Positions 45,995-58,213 are shown, counted from the first letter of the stretch. The stretch: DNA of 64,000 nucleotides from Paramecium tetraurelia (GCF_000165425.1 NW_001798999.1:62001-126000); one strand, 5' to 3'. Made by a program: numbers and translations. Notes: generated by a model not told the origin, from the sequence alone.

Positions 45995-48617
45995 ATGTAA
46001 GATAAAATGCGTGTTAGTACCACAGGTGCTAAGCTGTTTACTGAGGGGAATCAAACAGAGACATAGCCTTTTCGATAGTAAATCTAAGGGTAATAATCTT
46101 CAGGAGGTGAATCCTTGATGAGGTACTAAAGAATGCTTACTCAAAAGTCGGAACGCAAAACTCACTACGTACAATAGTTTTGTAGTAATTTGAAATCGCA
46201 AACGAATAGATTCGGAGTTATTCCTGAGGAATATGTATCGTTTATTGGAGACAAAACCTCATATCGAAACTCCTCTACTTTTAATATTCGATTAATGCAT
46301 AAAAACTTTTCATTGCAATTAGAGTTGAAGTTTTTCGAGAAGATCAGACAATTTTTTTCGCGATATTTGAATAAGTTGATTTAATGTCTGAAACGAATTG
46401 AGTTATTTCAGCCAGAATCCTCTGTCAAATTGATATGGGACTCAGCGTCGTTGGTTTCAAGATTATATTTTTTATTCCTCATCCCCTTGGATATTGCATG
46501 GAGTAAATATTCATTCATGTTTGACATGTATAATTTGACATCCTTTATTTTTCAAATGGTTCTTCTGGGAGATTTAATCGTAGGCTTGAATACAGCATTT
46601 TATAATCAAGGACAATTGGTTACAGATCGGAAATAGATAGTTTATCATAATTTTTTGAAATGTTTTGGACTAGAATGGACTTCAACAATACAATTACTGG
46701 TCTATTAGATACTCACGTAGGATCCCACGATAACACAATATATAAAAGACTATAAAATCTATCTGACTCTTGTGACCTTCTTAGTTCATTACAGTACCAT
46801 ACAGGAATGCTTGGAGTATTATGAAGAAGGATTGAACCTTAGCAAAAAAGCCTCATCCATAATAGAGCTTGTTAAATTGATCGCAGTGTTATTTTTTATC
46901 ATTCACATGTTCTCATGCTTTTGGTTTTGGGTAAAAAAATAAATCATTCTAGGTGGGTGACTATAGTCATAACAATTATGGAGTAAGTTGGCTGGAGAAT
47001 ATTGTGGACAAGGAATGGGAAATCTAATATTTATCCTCGGTTTACTACTCGACAGTTACCATGTTCACTATTGGATATGGTGATGTTCTGCCACAAAGCA
47101 ATTTGGAAAGGATTGTATGCTGCTTATTCATTATTATGGCAAGTTTACAATTGCCTTACAGTATCAACACTGTGGGAGCCATCATTTCCAAGATTAGTGA
47201 ATATGGGGAGGATAAGAAACGCAAATTGAGAATCATCAATTCGTACATGCAAAAGAAGAGAATCCCATTCCCATTACAGAGCGAAATTCGGTAATATCTA
47301 AATTACTATTGGCAATTGAATAAGGAAAAGGATGCGGATGAGGCTGCATAGATGATCAATCAATTATCTGAGAACTTAAAAGAAAGATTGACTTAAGAAT
47401 CAAATTCGGTTATTTTGAATCAATGTGCCTTATTTCGGTATCGCTTTACACCTGCTTTCAAAAGAGAACTCATCAAATCCTTAAAAACCAAGATTCTGGC
47501 ACCTGAAACAATAGTTGGAGACAAAAAAGAGTTAGTGTACATAGAATCTGGCACCATTGACATGTATGGAGATTAATAGTGCAATCTAAAATTACAATCA
47601 TTCAATGCCAATCAAACTATCGGTCTTATTCCATTCGTAACAGGCAAATTACAACCTGAAACCTATAAAAGTTAAGGCTTTTGCTTGCTCATGACATTGT
47701 CACATAGGAAATTCAAGAAAACTCTGAAAGACTTCCCAAATGACTATGAAATCTATTGTCAAATGAAGGACTATTTACTATTCAACGGAAATGAAACCAC
47801 AATCTTCCCACGCAAATGCTATGCTTGCTAAAGTTATAAACATTACTCGCATGAGTGTCCAGTTGTGCATTATGTACCTGATAGAGAAAAAATAATAAAA
47901 AAACACACGATTTCTACCACATAATAAAGAAAACGGATACCGCGTTAAGAAAATAGGAGAGCTAGGTATCCTTCGCGGAAACATTCCCAGTAGTCTCTCA
48001 TTAGGGCTTCGTTTATTGTGCAATAGGAAAATTAGAACATTGTTAAATTGTACGATATCCCTTACGTTGTTGAGGAAGAAGCAAAAATCCATAGTTTGAA
48101 TTCCTACCAAAGTATCAAGAATAAACCTAAGCACAATGATGAGACAAGGAAATAAATAATGGCTAGGTTCAAGAACTTAGTGAAGAAGATTACTCTAATA
48201 GACAAATACTATCCACAGTTTATGATGACTATTTTAAAGAAATTCAGACACAATCAGAATTATTTTAGTCAATAGTCGCAGTTGAAGTAATTGAAGATAA
48301 GATATGATCATATTAAGCAATTAACGAAAGTGGATCCTCAATTACTCAATGATATTGATGATGTAATAAGAATAAATTCAGAATATGATATATGTTAAAA
48401 CTAAGAATTCGAAACTCCAAAGAATTTCATTCATTACAATCCAAAGTTCAACTTCAATAATGTCAAATTAAAGATAGACAAGAGTAAGATGAGAATTCTG
48501 AATGAGTTCCAACGGTACTGTTTGTTTCCTGCTGTCATCATGCGGAAATTCCATTCGACAAAAACAACTTAAGATCTAATCACTTACAAAAGGAGGAAAA
48601 ATGTATTTATGAAATGA
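45995..48617 (+). CDS. Cyclic-nucleotide-gated-type K+ channel with C-terminal zinc knuckle (copy 2)
   Basis: 866 aa; one 22-nt intron (46931-46952) inside S5 leaves exactly 867 codons. It is a paralogue of the channel upstream, with matching blocks: QGQLVTDR after S2, HMFSCFWFWVG in S5, TVTMFTIGYGDVLPQ in the pore, KRKLRIINSYMQKKRI in the C-linker, a diverged cNMP-binding-like domain, and CYACQSYKHYSHECPVVHY, again CX2CX4HX4C. The tail is shorter. The N-terminus is polar with TAA/TAG Gln codons. The pore predicts K+ selectivity. The cNMP pocket is too diverged to predict ligand binding. Confidence 0.9.
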
Positions 48618-48664
48618 TATATATTATCATAAATTATTGTAATTATGATTAATGCTGATATAAT

Positions 48665-50299
48665 TCATTTAAGGTTTTATCTAATCTAGTTGAAGGAAAA
48701 GATGCTGTCATCATCCTCATAATCGAAATCAGATTCATTTGATTTTGTTTCTGAAAAGCTTGTACTTGAATTCTGAGTTATGACATATGGATCTGAAGCT
48801 TCAGCCATACTTTCAATAGCTGATTCGTCAACTCCTCTTTTCATTCTAAAGTTTCCTCCTTCTCCCCATTGATTTCCCCAACTGTTTTACAACATCCAGA
48901 ACTTAACGCCATCTTCTTCTCCCCATCCATAACATAAGACTGAATGATCAACTTTTTCCTATCTATAAATAAGATTTGAATACCCATTCTGCATAATCGT
49001 TGGTTTAAGCCTTGGAATGATAGATACCAGATTCATAATACATGAAATCGTAGGATGGCTCGAAACTCAAAACAACAGGGCCATTCTTCATTACTTCTGC
49101 CATGATGATTTATTCTGAGACTCTGCCATATGAACCTCCCAAATATTTATAGTTTCTATAAGAAGTTAGAAAGAATAATAAACTTGGTTGAATAAACTTT
49201 AGATTAAGACTTGGCCTTCTGGAAATTGCAAGATCCGTCAAATCCTTGATATGGTTCTGCTCCTTCAGATACGAGTACTTGTTCTTCAGCAAATTTATTC
49301 ACTAAGTAAGGATAACCACCATCACATCCTTGGTTGTAATAGTTGCAATTTAAGGACCATTAAGGTGAGAGATCGACATTTTCACCCTTTATTTTCAATC
49401 TTGCTGATAACATAGACATTGTGGCTATTGCATAACAAGATCCGCATTATCCTTATTGTCTAGGTGGTGCAAGTTTCCTAATTTCATAAACAACAATATA
49501 TATACTCTTTCCAATTGAAAGACTTTGGTAAATCTGAATAGTCACCAGTTTGAACGAACACTTTATTTGCTGTTTAATCCTACTATTTGTATGACTTGTC
49601 CTTCTTGAATCCGAGCTTCTTTCCCAAAGACTTGGCCACTTCAGCAAAGCTCTTACCCTTCATATTATCATAGACCTTAGCTTTCCATGTTCCTTCCTTC
49701 TGATTCAATTTCTCGACGACTTCCTCGTGATTCACTTCTGGTGTTTTTTCTTGAACTTGTAAGAATGACAAAGATTTCATATCGTCATCATCCATAAATT
49801 CAGGTTGGACAATGCTGACTGTTTTGATGGATTCAGATGACTCTACTTTTTCCGTTTTTTCAGCTCTATAACATCCTCTCTCTTGAGTGTCTTGATTTGT
49901 GTACCATCCAACGAGGGTTTAATCACAATATGACACTCCCTCTCTGCCCTTTGGCTCATATTTTGAGAATGCAAAATATTTCATATTACCTAGTTTGATT
50001 TCAAAACCTTCATCATAAACCATAGTCCATTCACCTGATTTTGAACTGGATTTAACTTTATAATCATCTCCCAAAGTAACCTCAAAATCTTATGATGGTT
50101 AAAAGTTGCTAGAATAAGCCATATATGATGTCTTAGCTCTGTCAGGAATTTCATGACCACATGGCAACAGACCAACACCCTTTTAAGTTGGTTTTTCCAA
50201 ATATAGTCTCCACTTTCCTGCAACCTGGTGCTTCAAGCAATGGACAGGTAAATCGCAGATCGCGAATCCGAGCATACAAAATAAGACAACGAATCTCAT
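48665..50299 (-). CDS. Cathepsin C (dipeptidyl peptidase I)-like cysteine protease
   Basis: A signal peptide ([18 protein letters not shown]) is followed by an exclusion domain ([17 protein letters not shown], then [20 protein letters not shown]), characteristic of cathepsin C. After a propeptide, the papain-like domain has [15 protein letters not shown] (active-site Cys), [32 protein letters not shown] (His) and [11 protein letters not shown] (Asn). Introns include one of 28 nt near 49487-49514 and one of 25 nt before the His motif. A Ser/Asp/Glu-rich tail of about 45 residues extends past the usual end. The enzyme would cut dipeptides from N-termini in lysosome-like compartments. Confidence 0.9.
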
Positions 50300-51027
50300 T
50301 TTAAGAAATTATATATATAATAACAAAAACGGAAAAATTATTAAAGAAGCCTTCTTTAATAATTACTCTGAATTAATTATTGCAATCAACAATAGAGCTA
50401 ATAGAATAGAGTTGTGTGATAATATTCCAACATCCAATTGTTGTTGTGATTAGACTAAGGGGAGGTGATTTCAAATATACAGCTGAGGAATTGGAAATTA
50501 TGTAGATATCAAGATATCAAGATTTGCAAATCACTCCAAGCAATAGGGTTGTTAAATGTAGTATAACATCTGGCCATTGATAATTTGGCATAATTATCAT
50601 GAAAGTCTGCAGTAACTCATTAGTTTAAAATCAAAAGAGGAGAGTTCTTACTAAAGGAGGAAAGTATAGATTGACCTTGGAGGGGAAGGATTCAATTAAA
50701 TAATTGTTGAACCCTTTTTAGAGCTAACAATTTTAGCTGGTTGTGGAATTACTAAAGACAATTATCTGATCTTTTTTTAGAATTACAATTTGAAAGAAGT
50801 CCATTTGAAATGTGCTTAAATAGTTTCTCGATTTCTCTTGAACTAAAATAGTTTGAATTTCTTTTTAGAGATGTTTAATATAATATTATTGTGAGTATTT
50901 TAAATTTAATATTCAAACCTCACACCATCTGAACTTAGTAAAGAAATGATTCCTTTATAAGTCAAATTATCATTTACATCTTAGAACTTCAATCATCGTT
51001 AGTCAGCTTCTGTTTTGTTTAGGTAAT
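50300..51027. other. Region with unresolved coding potential
   Basis: Plus-strand frames around 50455-50800 look protein-like (LRGGDFKYTAEELEIMQISR; then KRRVLTKGGKYRLTLEGKD), but each meets TGA and I could not join them with convincing introns. It may be a small gene of three or four exons or a relic. Near 50500 a short ATATCAAG motif is repeated. Confidence 0.35.
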
Positions 51028-51746
51028 ATGAATCCAGAAAACAATCTCCTGTCACCCATGTTGTTGTTACACATAATCCAAGAAGAAGTCACTAATTTGA
51101 TGGCAGATCCATTTCACCATCCAAGATTCTAACTACCTCACATGTCTATCCAAAAATTATACAGTCCACAGAATTGAAAACCAGAATACCTACTTAAGTA
51201 AGTCCTTCCCTTGTAATCTAGGGTTAAAGCATCCCCATTCAAGAGGCACTCAAGATTTACTCAGCCAAAACCAATACCGATTCCCAGTATAATTCAAACA
51301 AGGTCTCTTCGTACATTCAAGAGAAAATTAATGAAAAGTCAAACTACACCAAAACTACTACGGGGGAAAGTTAGGATGACGAAAAGTCTTCCAAGCAAAG
51401 TATTCATTATTGTCTTATTAGAACCTTCAATAATTTATTAAAAACAACTTCTTGACAAAGATTTATAAATCATGCAATTATAGAAAGAACTCAAATAAAT
51501 TAAAGAATCAAATGTAATTGAGATAATTATGTATTTTAGAAAAAATATCAAAACATTGAAAAGGAGTACGATAAACTTTTATAAGAAAATCAAAAATTGA
51601 AATTGCAAATCTAACTATAATAAGTCCAAATTACCTAACTTACACATTAATAATCCTTGATCTCTCCAGGGAGACCTTCAGAGTATGTTAGTGCATTGAG
51701 TGAATAAGATAAACTAAAAATAAAGACTCTACTAGAATGTGAATGA
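51028..51746 (+). CDS. Coiled-coil protein, about 210 aa
   Basis: Start MNPENNLLSPMLLLHIIQEE at 51028, stop 51744-51746. Likely introns near 51192-51223, 51402-51424 and 51514-51540 bring the reading into one natural frame: a Ser/Thr/Lys-rich middle, then a coiled coil (LQLQKELKQIKESNKK, EKEYDKLLQENQKLKLQIQL) and a short tail. No diagnostic domain. The first splice is uncertain because an in-frame TGA near 51178 also has to be removed. Confidence 0.55.
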
Positions 51747-52071
51747 ATTTATAATGATATTCACTAATTTCGTATCTATTGTTGATTGCATAATTTATAA
51801 ATCATTTAGCTTCTACTATATATGAAGGTATCTAAAAAATTAATGGAATCATTGCTTTATAATGTATATTTATTTATCTATTAAATTCTTTTCAAAAGTT
51901 CATATCGATATATTACCAGTGATATTATATCAGATTACATAATATTTGATCTCTTCCAAGCTTAAGTATTTGCTTGACTACTTTGTTCTTAAGTATTGAA
52001 TTTTCGACTCCCAGAAATAAATTATTATAAAAAGATAAATGTAGTTGAACTAAAATAACAACAATTATATA
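51747..52071. other. AT-rich convergent intergenic region
   Basis: 325 bases between two convergent stops; no coding frame, tRNA or clear hairpin seen. It probably holds the 3' ends of both transcripts. Confidence 0.55.
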
Positions 52072-52909
52072 TCATAATCCGAAATCTGATGGCAATTTAT
52101 ATTGTCCTGGTCCAGGTGATCCCTCTCTATTTTCTGAGAGTATGCGTTAAGCTCTGGGGAATTTGTTGCATCTGCTTGCCCCAAATTTGGAGCAAAAGTA
52201 AGTACCCAGAGGGTCCATGTTACCAGTCTCTTTGTATGACCCTGGTCCTGGAGTGCTATCTCTTAGTTTTCTGTCCGAATGGACTCTGGGAGGTGAGAGT
52301 ATCACAGCTCCTGAACTTTTTATTTGATAGCGTCATATATAATTACTCTCGATATTAACTGAGGGCATACTTGCCTCGACTGTTTATGCTGCTTGGTAAA
52401 TCATATTCGCCTCTAGAATAGGTTCATAGGAATACGGTCCGGGTTTTCTGTCCTTGTTTCTTCTGCTTTGCAATCGTTGTCTTATGCTGTAACGAACTGC
52501 TGACTAGGGATCTTTAAAATTGTATGATCCAGGTCCTGGTGTCTTTTGAACTAATCCCAAGAAAATGCTCTCAAATTTATTGGCTCGCTTTAGAATTGGA
52601 ACAATAGAGTTACATCTCTACCCAATCCCATGGTCCATCCATGTTCTCTGACAGTCTGAACCTAATAGGAATTGGGAGCAGGCGAAATGGTTTCTTGGGT
52701 TATGTTCATCTTCTTTCCATAGCCGATCCCAGCTGCTCTCTTGCTCAATGTAGTTGGCAGCTGATAAATTGGAGGACAACTAATTTGAGTTATGTGTGTA
52801 AATACACGTTGTCTTTGGGATCAACCCATCGTTTGGCCTTTGAGAACGTATACATTTATTTAGTTTTGCTAGTGTTTAATGGAGATCGATTAGCAGCAGT
52901 AAAGTCCAT
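52072..52909 (-). CDS. SHIPPO/STPGR-repeat protein (ODF3/CIMAP-like), ciliary
   Basis: 249 aa; introns 52780-52805 (26 nt), 52588-52613 (26) and 52311-52346 (36) leave exactly 250 codons. Pro-Gly repeats typical of the outer dense fibre ODF3/CIMAP family recur: CPPIYQLPTTLSKRAAGIGY, SPAPNSYQV, TPGPGSYNFKDP, KPGPYSY, STPGPGSYKE and GSPGPGQYKLP. Related proteins line microtubule lumens or sperm-tail fibres. The 36-nt intron is longer than its neighbours but is required by the frame. Together with DRC4 it adds a second ciliary gene to this region, though not in an operon. Confidence 0.88.
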
Positions 52910-53048
52910 TTTCTAATTATTTTTATATTGATAATATTGGTCAATTATATGATGTTTTTGTTGAACATTCTCGCTACTCAAGAAACTTACTTACATAGAG
53001 CGAGTAAAACCGAAAAACTTCCCTATATTTTGATAAAATTATTAAATA

Positions 53049-54608
53049 ATGAATATCGAACCTCGCAGAAATGTTAAGGAAAGGCTCCCAATCCACTAAA
53101 ACTTCATTGAACCTCATAATTACTAACCATTATTCAAAAGTCCTGTGAGCACTCGTTCAAGATAACAAAGACCATCCAAATTGCCTTCATTCAAAATGCC
53201 TAGTGGATAATAGGTCTCAATTGCTGTATCACCACCCGTATCTCCTTAATGGAGGACTCGCAATATGAGTCGTGCAGAATCAAGAATGCTCAATGTAAGT
53301 CCGCCTCAAGTACTTTAAAGTCCAAAATATGTGATCTAGATGTCAATCTTTAATGAAAATTTATTAGTGAGTTTATGTAACTTAGTTAGTAAAAAGCATT
53401 ACAGAGAAAGAACAATGAAACTGGAATGATAAAATAACTTGTGTAAACGCCTTAGAAAATGCTTCATTAACAATCCTTAATTAGAGAAGATCTAAATAAA
53501 GCTAGTTTTAAATTCTTATTTGTACTTGGAAAAGGAGGATTTGGAAAAGTGTGGAGAGTGGAACTCTGCAAAACTAGAAAGTAATACGCAATGAAAGAGA
53601 TGAGTAAGGCGAGGTATTTCAAATATATTATTGAGAATCTTGTCAAAAAAATCTGTCCATTCAGTCTTGAATGAAAAGATTCTTCTTAGCAAACTTAGAC
53701 ATTCGTTTATTGCCAATATTCACTTTGCATTTTAAGATCGAGATCACCTTCACTTGGTGATGGATTTATTAACAGGAGGCGATTTGAGGTACCATATAGG
53801 AGTGAATCGCCGTTTTACAGAATGGCAAACAAGTACAAAATTAGATAATTGTAGAATTCGTCATAGCTTGTTTATTATTGAGTTTAGAGTATCTGCAAAA
53901 CAATAACATTATTCATAGAGATATTAAACCTGAGAATGTAGTGTTTGACAAGAAGGGATATCCAAGATTAACAGATTTTGGCATAGCTAGAGTTCTGAAG
54001 CCAGAGAACAGTTAAGAAACAAGTGGCACTCCAGGATATATGGGTTAGTAATTATTTTAAGTCAGATAGCCCCAGAGGTGATGTGTAGACAGAATCATGG
54101 AATAGGGGTTGATCATTTCGCTTTGGGAGTTATGATCCACGAATTCATGCTTGGAAAAAGACCTTACGTTGGGAGATCTCGAAAGGAAATCAAAGAGATG
54201 ATGTTAACTAAGTAAGTGAATATCAAAAGGCAGGATGGCTGGAGTAGCGACAGTGCAGATATTTGTAATCAAGTAAATAGAATTAGTTAAGTGTAGTTAT
54301 TACAGAGAAAACAATAACACAGATTAGGGTTTGATGGGGTTTAATCCATTAAGAAACACTCTTGGTTTTAGCATGTTAACTGGCAGAGTCTGATTGATAA
54401 GACCATGCCTTCTCCTTTTAGTGAACTGGCCTATTCTGAAGATAAGGACTTTAAAAGGTAGATTTCTTCGGACCATGACTCTGAAGACTCTCTGATCTAG
54501 GAGAATGCGGGTGCTTTGAGGAGGAATTCTATTCAAGATATGTTCAAGGATTATGAGTACAATGATCGTGGAGTGACTGGGAGCACTAATTCGACTCAAA
54601 TTTAATGA
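53049..54608 (+). CDS. AGC-family Ser/Thr protein kinase, YANK/STK32-like
   Basis: 480 aa; introns 53367-53389, 53614-53635, 53833-53854, 54044-54069 and 54273-54296 (23, 22, 22, 26 and 24 nt) leave exactly 481 codons. After a Pro/Ser/Gln-rich N-terminus, the kinase domain has [67 protein letters not shown] and [35 protein letters not shown] and a Ser-rich acidic tail close it, as in AGC kinases. GGDLRYH and APEV placement recall the YANK group. All catalytic residues (Lys, HRD Asp, DFG Asp) are present. Confidence 0.92.
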
Positions 54609-54776
54609 TAATTTTATTTATTTTAATTACAATACAGGATTCTTTGAGAGGAGGGTCTGATTTGGCGTGAGTCTACCTCGAGAATATGTGAATATATATA
54701 TTTGGATGATATTAAATATATAGGCTCATAATAAAATGGAATAGATGAAATGATTTGAAAATTTATTTAAAATTTA

Positions 54777-55425
54777 ATGTTTGAGAAAGAAATCGTGATT
54801 GATGGTAAGGGCCATTTGTTGGGTCGATTGGCTTCTTATATTGCCAAGGAGTTGTAAAGAGGCTAAAGGATTGTTGTAGTCAGAACTGAGTTGATTTAAC
54901 AATCAGGTATGAAGTTGTTGCTAAAGCAGGTTCCCTCTTCAGAAACAGAGTCATTTTTGAAGAATATCTCAATAAGAGAATGGCCTTCAATCCAAGAAGA
55001 GGATACAAGCATTACAGAACTCCATCACGATGTTTTTGGAAGGTAGTCAGAGGAATGCTTCAATATAAATCAAAAAGAGGAGCAGCTGCTTTAGAGAGAT
55101 TAAAGGTCTTTGAAGGAGTCCCCCCTCCCTATGACACAAGAAAGAGATAGGTTATTCCAGATGCCATCAAATTGATCAGACTCAAGAATCACAGACCCTT
55201 CTGCACTTTAGGTGATTTATGTGCCTCAGTCGGATGGAATTCATAAGCTGTTGTTAACAGACTCGAAGAGAAGAGAAAGCAAAGGTATCGTGCATTTTTA
55301 ACGTTTCATTTAGAGGTGCTGCCTATTACAAGAGAAAGATTGCCAGAGAAAATCTCAGAAGAAAAGCCATCGGAGCTAAGGAACTTGCTACAATCAATTC
55401 AGAGTTAGAGAAGTTGGGCTATTGA
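54777..55425 (+). CDS. Large-subunit ribosomal protein uL13 (L13a/L16)
   Basis: 198 aa; introns 54907-54929 (23 nt) and 55285-55313 (29). Conserved text: IDGKGHLLGRLASYIAKEL, VVVRTE, SGSLFRNRVIFEEYLNKRM, NPRRGYKHYRTPSRCFWKVV, RGMLQYKSKRGAAALERLK and VPPPYDTRKRQV. The length matches eukaryotic uL13 (about 200). It is a structural protein of the 60S ribosomal subunit. Codon use is less AT-biased than its neighbours, as expected for high expression. Confidence 0.96.
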
Positions 55426-55462
55426 AATAATATAATAAAATCATGTACATTTAATCTTTATA

Positions 55463-56209
55463 ATGTAAAAAATCGATTATGGTGTTGAGGTTCACATTGA
55501 TGACACTCTCTACGCCGGCAAATGTTTGTTATAACTTCTCAACACTCCACTCCTCTCCTATAAGTACGAATAAGATTAGGCCAGATTTCTCTTGGGAGTA
55601 AATCAATAAGGATGGCCATAGGCAGAATTGTTACATGGTACTAATTGTCCTTGTGTCAACCAAGATTATTAGAATAAAGACACTAAGTAAAGCAAAATTA
55701 GATTAGCTACTGTGGCTATGTTGTGTGACAAAGATGATAATTTTTTAATAACAAGAAGGCATTCTTAAATGAAAACATTTCCCAAAACATGGGTGTTTCC
55801 TGGTGGAATGGTAGAAAGATTATAGGACTTAGAGTCTGAATGCTTAAGAGAGGTTTAAGAAGAAACTGGAATTGATGTTTCGCCAATTTTAAATAAAATG
55901 GAGCTTAAAGTCTTATATGAATCAGTGTATCCGACTAAATTATAAGCTGGTTAACTTCCATAAAAGCAAACTCTATGTATATTTTATGAAGTTAAATTAA
56001 ATGAGACATGCAACAACATTTAAGTCAAAATTCAAGAGACTGAAGTCGATGATTTTAAATGGATTCCTAAGAAATAATTATTAGAAATCATGAATGCCTA
56101 AACTAACGATGAATAATATAAAGAAATGAGTGGGATTTATCCAAATGAATATGGTTCAGGAGTTGGAGAAGGACATATTAAGTCATTTATGCATAGTTAT
56201 AAATATTGA
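55463..56209 (+). CDS. Nudix hydrolase, NUDT17-like, with Gln at the first Nudix Glu
   Basis: 248 aa, single exon, start 55463, stop 56207-56209. A Nudix box lies at residues about 119-142: PGGMVERLQDLESECLREVQ followed by EETGI. The RExxEE core is intact, so metal binding and hydrolysis of a nucleoside diphosphate-linked compound are plausible. The first Glu of GX5EX7REUXEEXGU is a Gln here, encoded by TAG. The N-terminal half (TLYAGKCLLQLLNTP, RFLLGVNQQGWPQAEL) and the C-terminal text resemble NUDT17-type proteins. Substrate unknown. It begins 37 bases after the uL13 stop. Confidence 0.85.
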
Positions 56210-56304
56210 TATAATTATTAAGTACTTGATCTAAATTAAAATATCTTCTTATGATTAATTAAATGAATTTTATTAAAAAAATTTAAATAAAATCTGTCTT
56301 TAAA

Positions 56305-56541
56305 ATGGGTAACAAGGCAGCCACCAATAAATAAGCTGAAAATACAGAAAATAATAATAACAATAAAGATTAGAAGAAACCAGAAGATAAGGATTAAGTT
56401 AAAAAGAATCAAAAATAGATGATAATGAGAATGTTAGTAGGGTAAAATGGTTGTGGATTCGAAGAGTTTGCTCAAGAGTAAGAAAATTATGAGAAATTCT
56501 CAAATATTATAGCTCATGCTGCAAAAACTAAAATTGAATGA
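56305..56541 (+). CDS. Small Asn/Lys/Gln-rich protein with N-myristoylation-like start
   Basis: 78 aa, single exon. MGNKAATNKQ carries a Gly2 and a pattern compatible with N-myristoylation. A disordered N-terminal half (Asn/Asp/Lys/Gln) is followed by a more ordered, conserved-looking segment (MRMLVGQNGCGFEEFAQEQE) with one Cys. Function unknown; a small membrane-associated regulator is possible. Confidence 0.65.
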
Positions 56542-56598
56542 TTATTTATTTAAATCATATTAAATTTTCAACGTAATATCTGTAAAACATACTATAAA

Positions 56599-58035
56599 TC
56601 AAATGAAAGTAATTTATTATTAACTAAGTAACTTCTATGCATATCTAACTAACCCTCTCTTTGAGTGTTCCACACTCAAAGCAATTCCGACTCTTTCATG
56701 AGTTAATCTTATTTATTCTAAATTGCTGGAAAATTTCTTGCTCCTCAATGTTTCCGTAAAAGAAGGAGATTAAAACTTCATCTCCAAACGTTATCTAACC
56801 ATTTCCTCCAAAGGAAGCTTCTTTTAAAAGTCGTTTAGGATTATTGTAGGCTATTTATTTGATAAGGGATGTAACTTCAAGGATTATAATTTTATTAATG
56901 TTGCTGTTTATGTTTATTTTAGTTGTTATACCTTGGGTATTTGATTCGTTGGTTTCATACTTTCATATTCATCAGCTACAGAAATCGGAATTGGAATTTC
57001 AAAAGCAAAATTCTTTCCTCTCAAAAATTATTGTAGCATTTCATCTAATGAAATATCGATATCAATCACTCTTTAATTTGGTATACATTCCAAATTATGT
57101 GATATCATGTATTGATTTTTCACTTATCTTCGTTAATAATAAAGAGGGTTCTAACATTGAATCAACTTGATTGGGAAATTTACAGCTTTAGAAAATATGT
57201 GTAATCCCAAACTCATCTCTTCTTAAGGTAACATCTTCATGATTTACTGCATCCCCTTCGATGAAACCATCTTCATGGGGGACTTTTCTTTTTCTACAGT
57301 ACCTTTCATGCTTTTTTCATGTAAGGATTTAGCTATTTTTAATTCATAATTGAGAAAGCACAATTTACCAAGTTCTTCATAACAGATTATTTCTTAATCT
57401 ATATCCTTCAAATGCCATGCATATTCCAAAGACTGCTTATTAAAATGATATATTACTTTCTTTATGAATATTTTGCCCTATTCGTATTTCTTAACATATT
57501 TACACAAAATTCCAATTTGAAGAAATGTCCATTGAATGACATTAAATTATCTTGTGAATTCACTAAGAAACTTGCAATGTGATAAAAATAGAAGAGCCTT
57601 GGTCCATTCCTAAAATGAGATAAATGTTAATGCACTAAGACGCATAAACGTTATTAGTAAAGCAATGTTATCCTATTCAACTGCAATTACCATCATATTT
57701 AGCAAACCTTATCAAACATGTTAGATACTTTCTATAGCTCCAATTTGGTCATTACATTGTATACTTTCAGCAAACTGTTATTCAAATTGATTTAACATAA
57801 CTATTGATGACCTAATTCTTAAAGGTGTTTGAATTGTCTTTCTTGAGTATATGTATGAGTGTTTGGGACTAATGGAACTTTTGCGGAGCTTAGGAATGGA
57901 TCTCATTGTAGTTGAACCTGATTCCTTGGGTGAAAAGAATTAGTCAATCTCATTGAAAGGCAATATCTTTTGAAGTGTATTGATGCTAGGTTTATCATTT
58001 AGTTTTCTATTGGTTGACTATTAACTATCAAACAT
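56599..58035 (-). CDS. Helical-repeat (TPR-like) protein with disordered C-terminus, 456 aa
   Basis: Introns 57708-57728, 57283-57302 and 57045-57069 (21, 20 and 25 nt) leave exactly 457 codons. A Ser/Thr-rich N-terminus (about 110 residues) is followed by a helical array with TPR-like spacing: LITFMRLSALTFISFQEWTK, FLQIGILCKYVKKYEQGKIF, YEELGKLCFLNYELKIAKSL. An acidic segment and a long basic Gln/Lys tail with a final ordered block (IRLTHERVGIALSVEHSKRG) end it. I recall this architecture as common in Paramecium predicted proteins. TPR arrays bind partner proteins; no partner is evident. Confidence 0.75.
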
Positions 58036-58213
58036 TTCTGATAATGTGCCTGTCAAGTTTTAAATTTAAAAAGAAAGTACTCTCTTTTTTTTCTTTTGGT
58101 TCATTATATTTTTATAAATAAAAAAGCAATTTCAGGGACTAAATTACATTAATTAAAATAAGTTAAGACCTGTTTAACTTTCCCTAACCCCTTTTGTTTA
58201 ATCAAAAACAACA

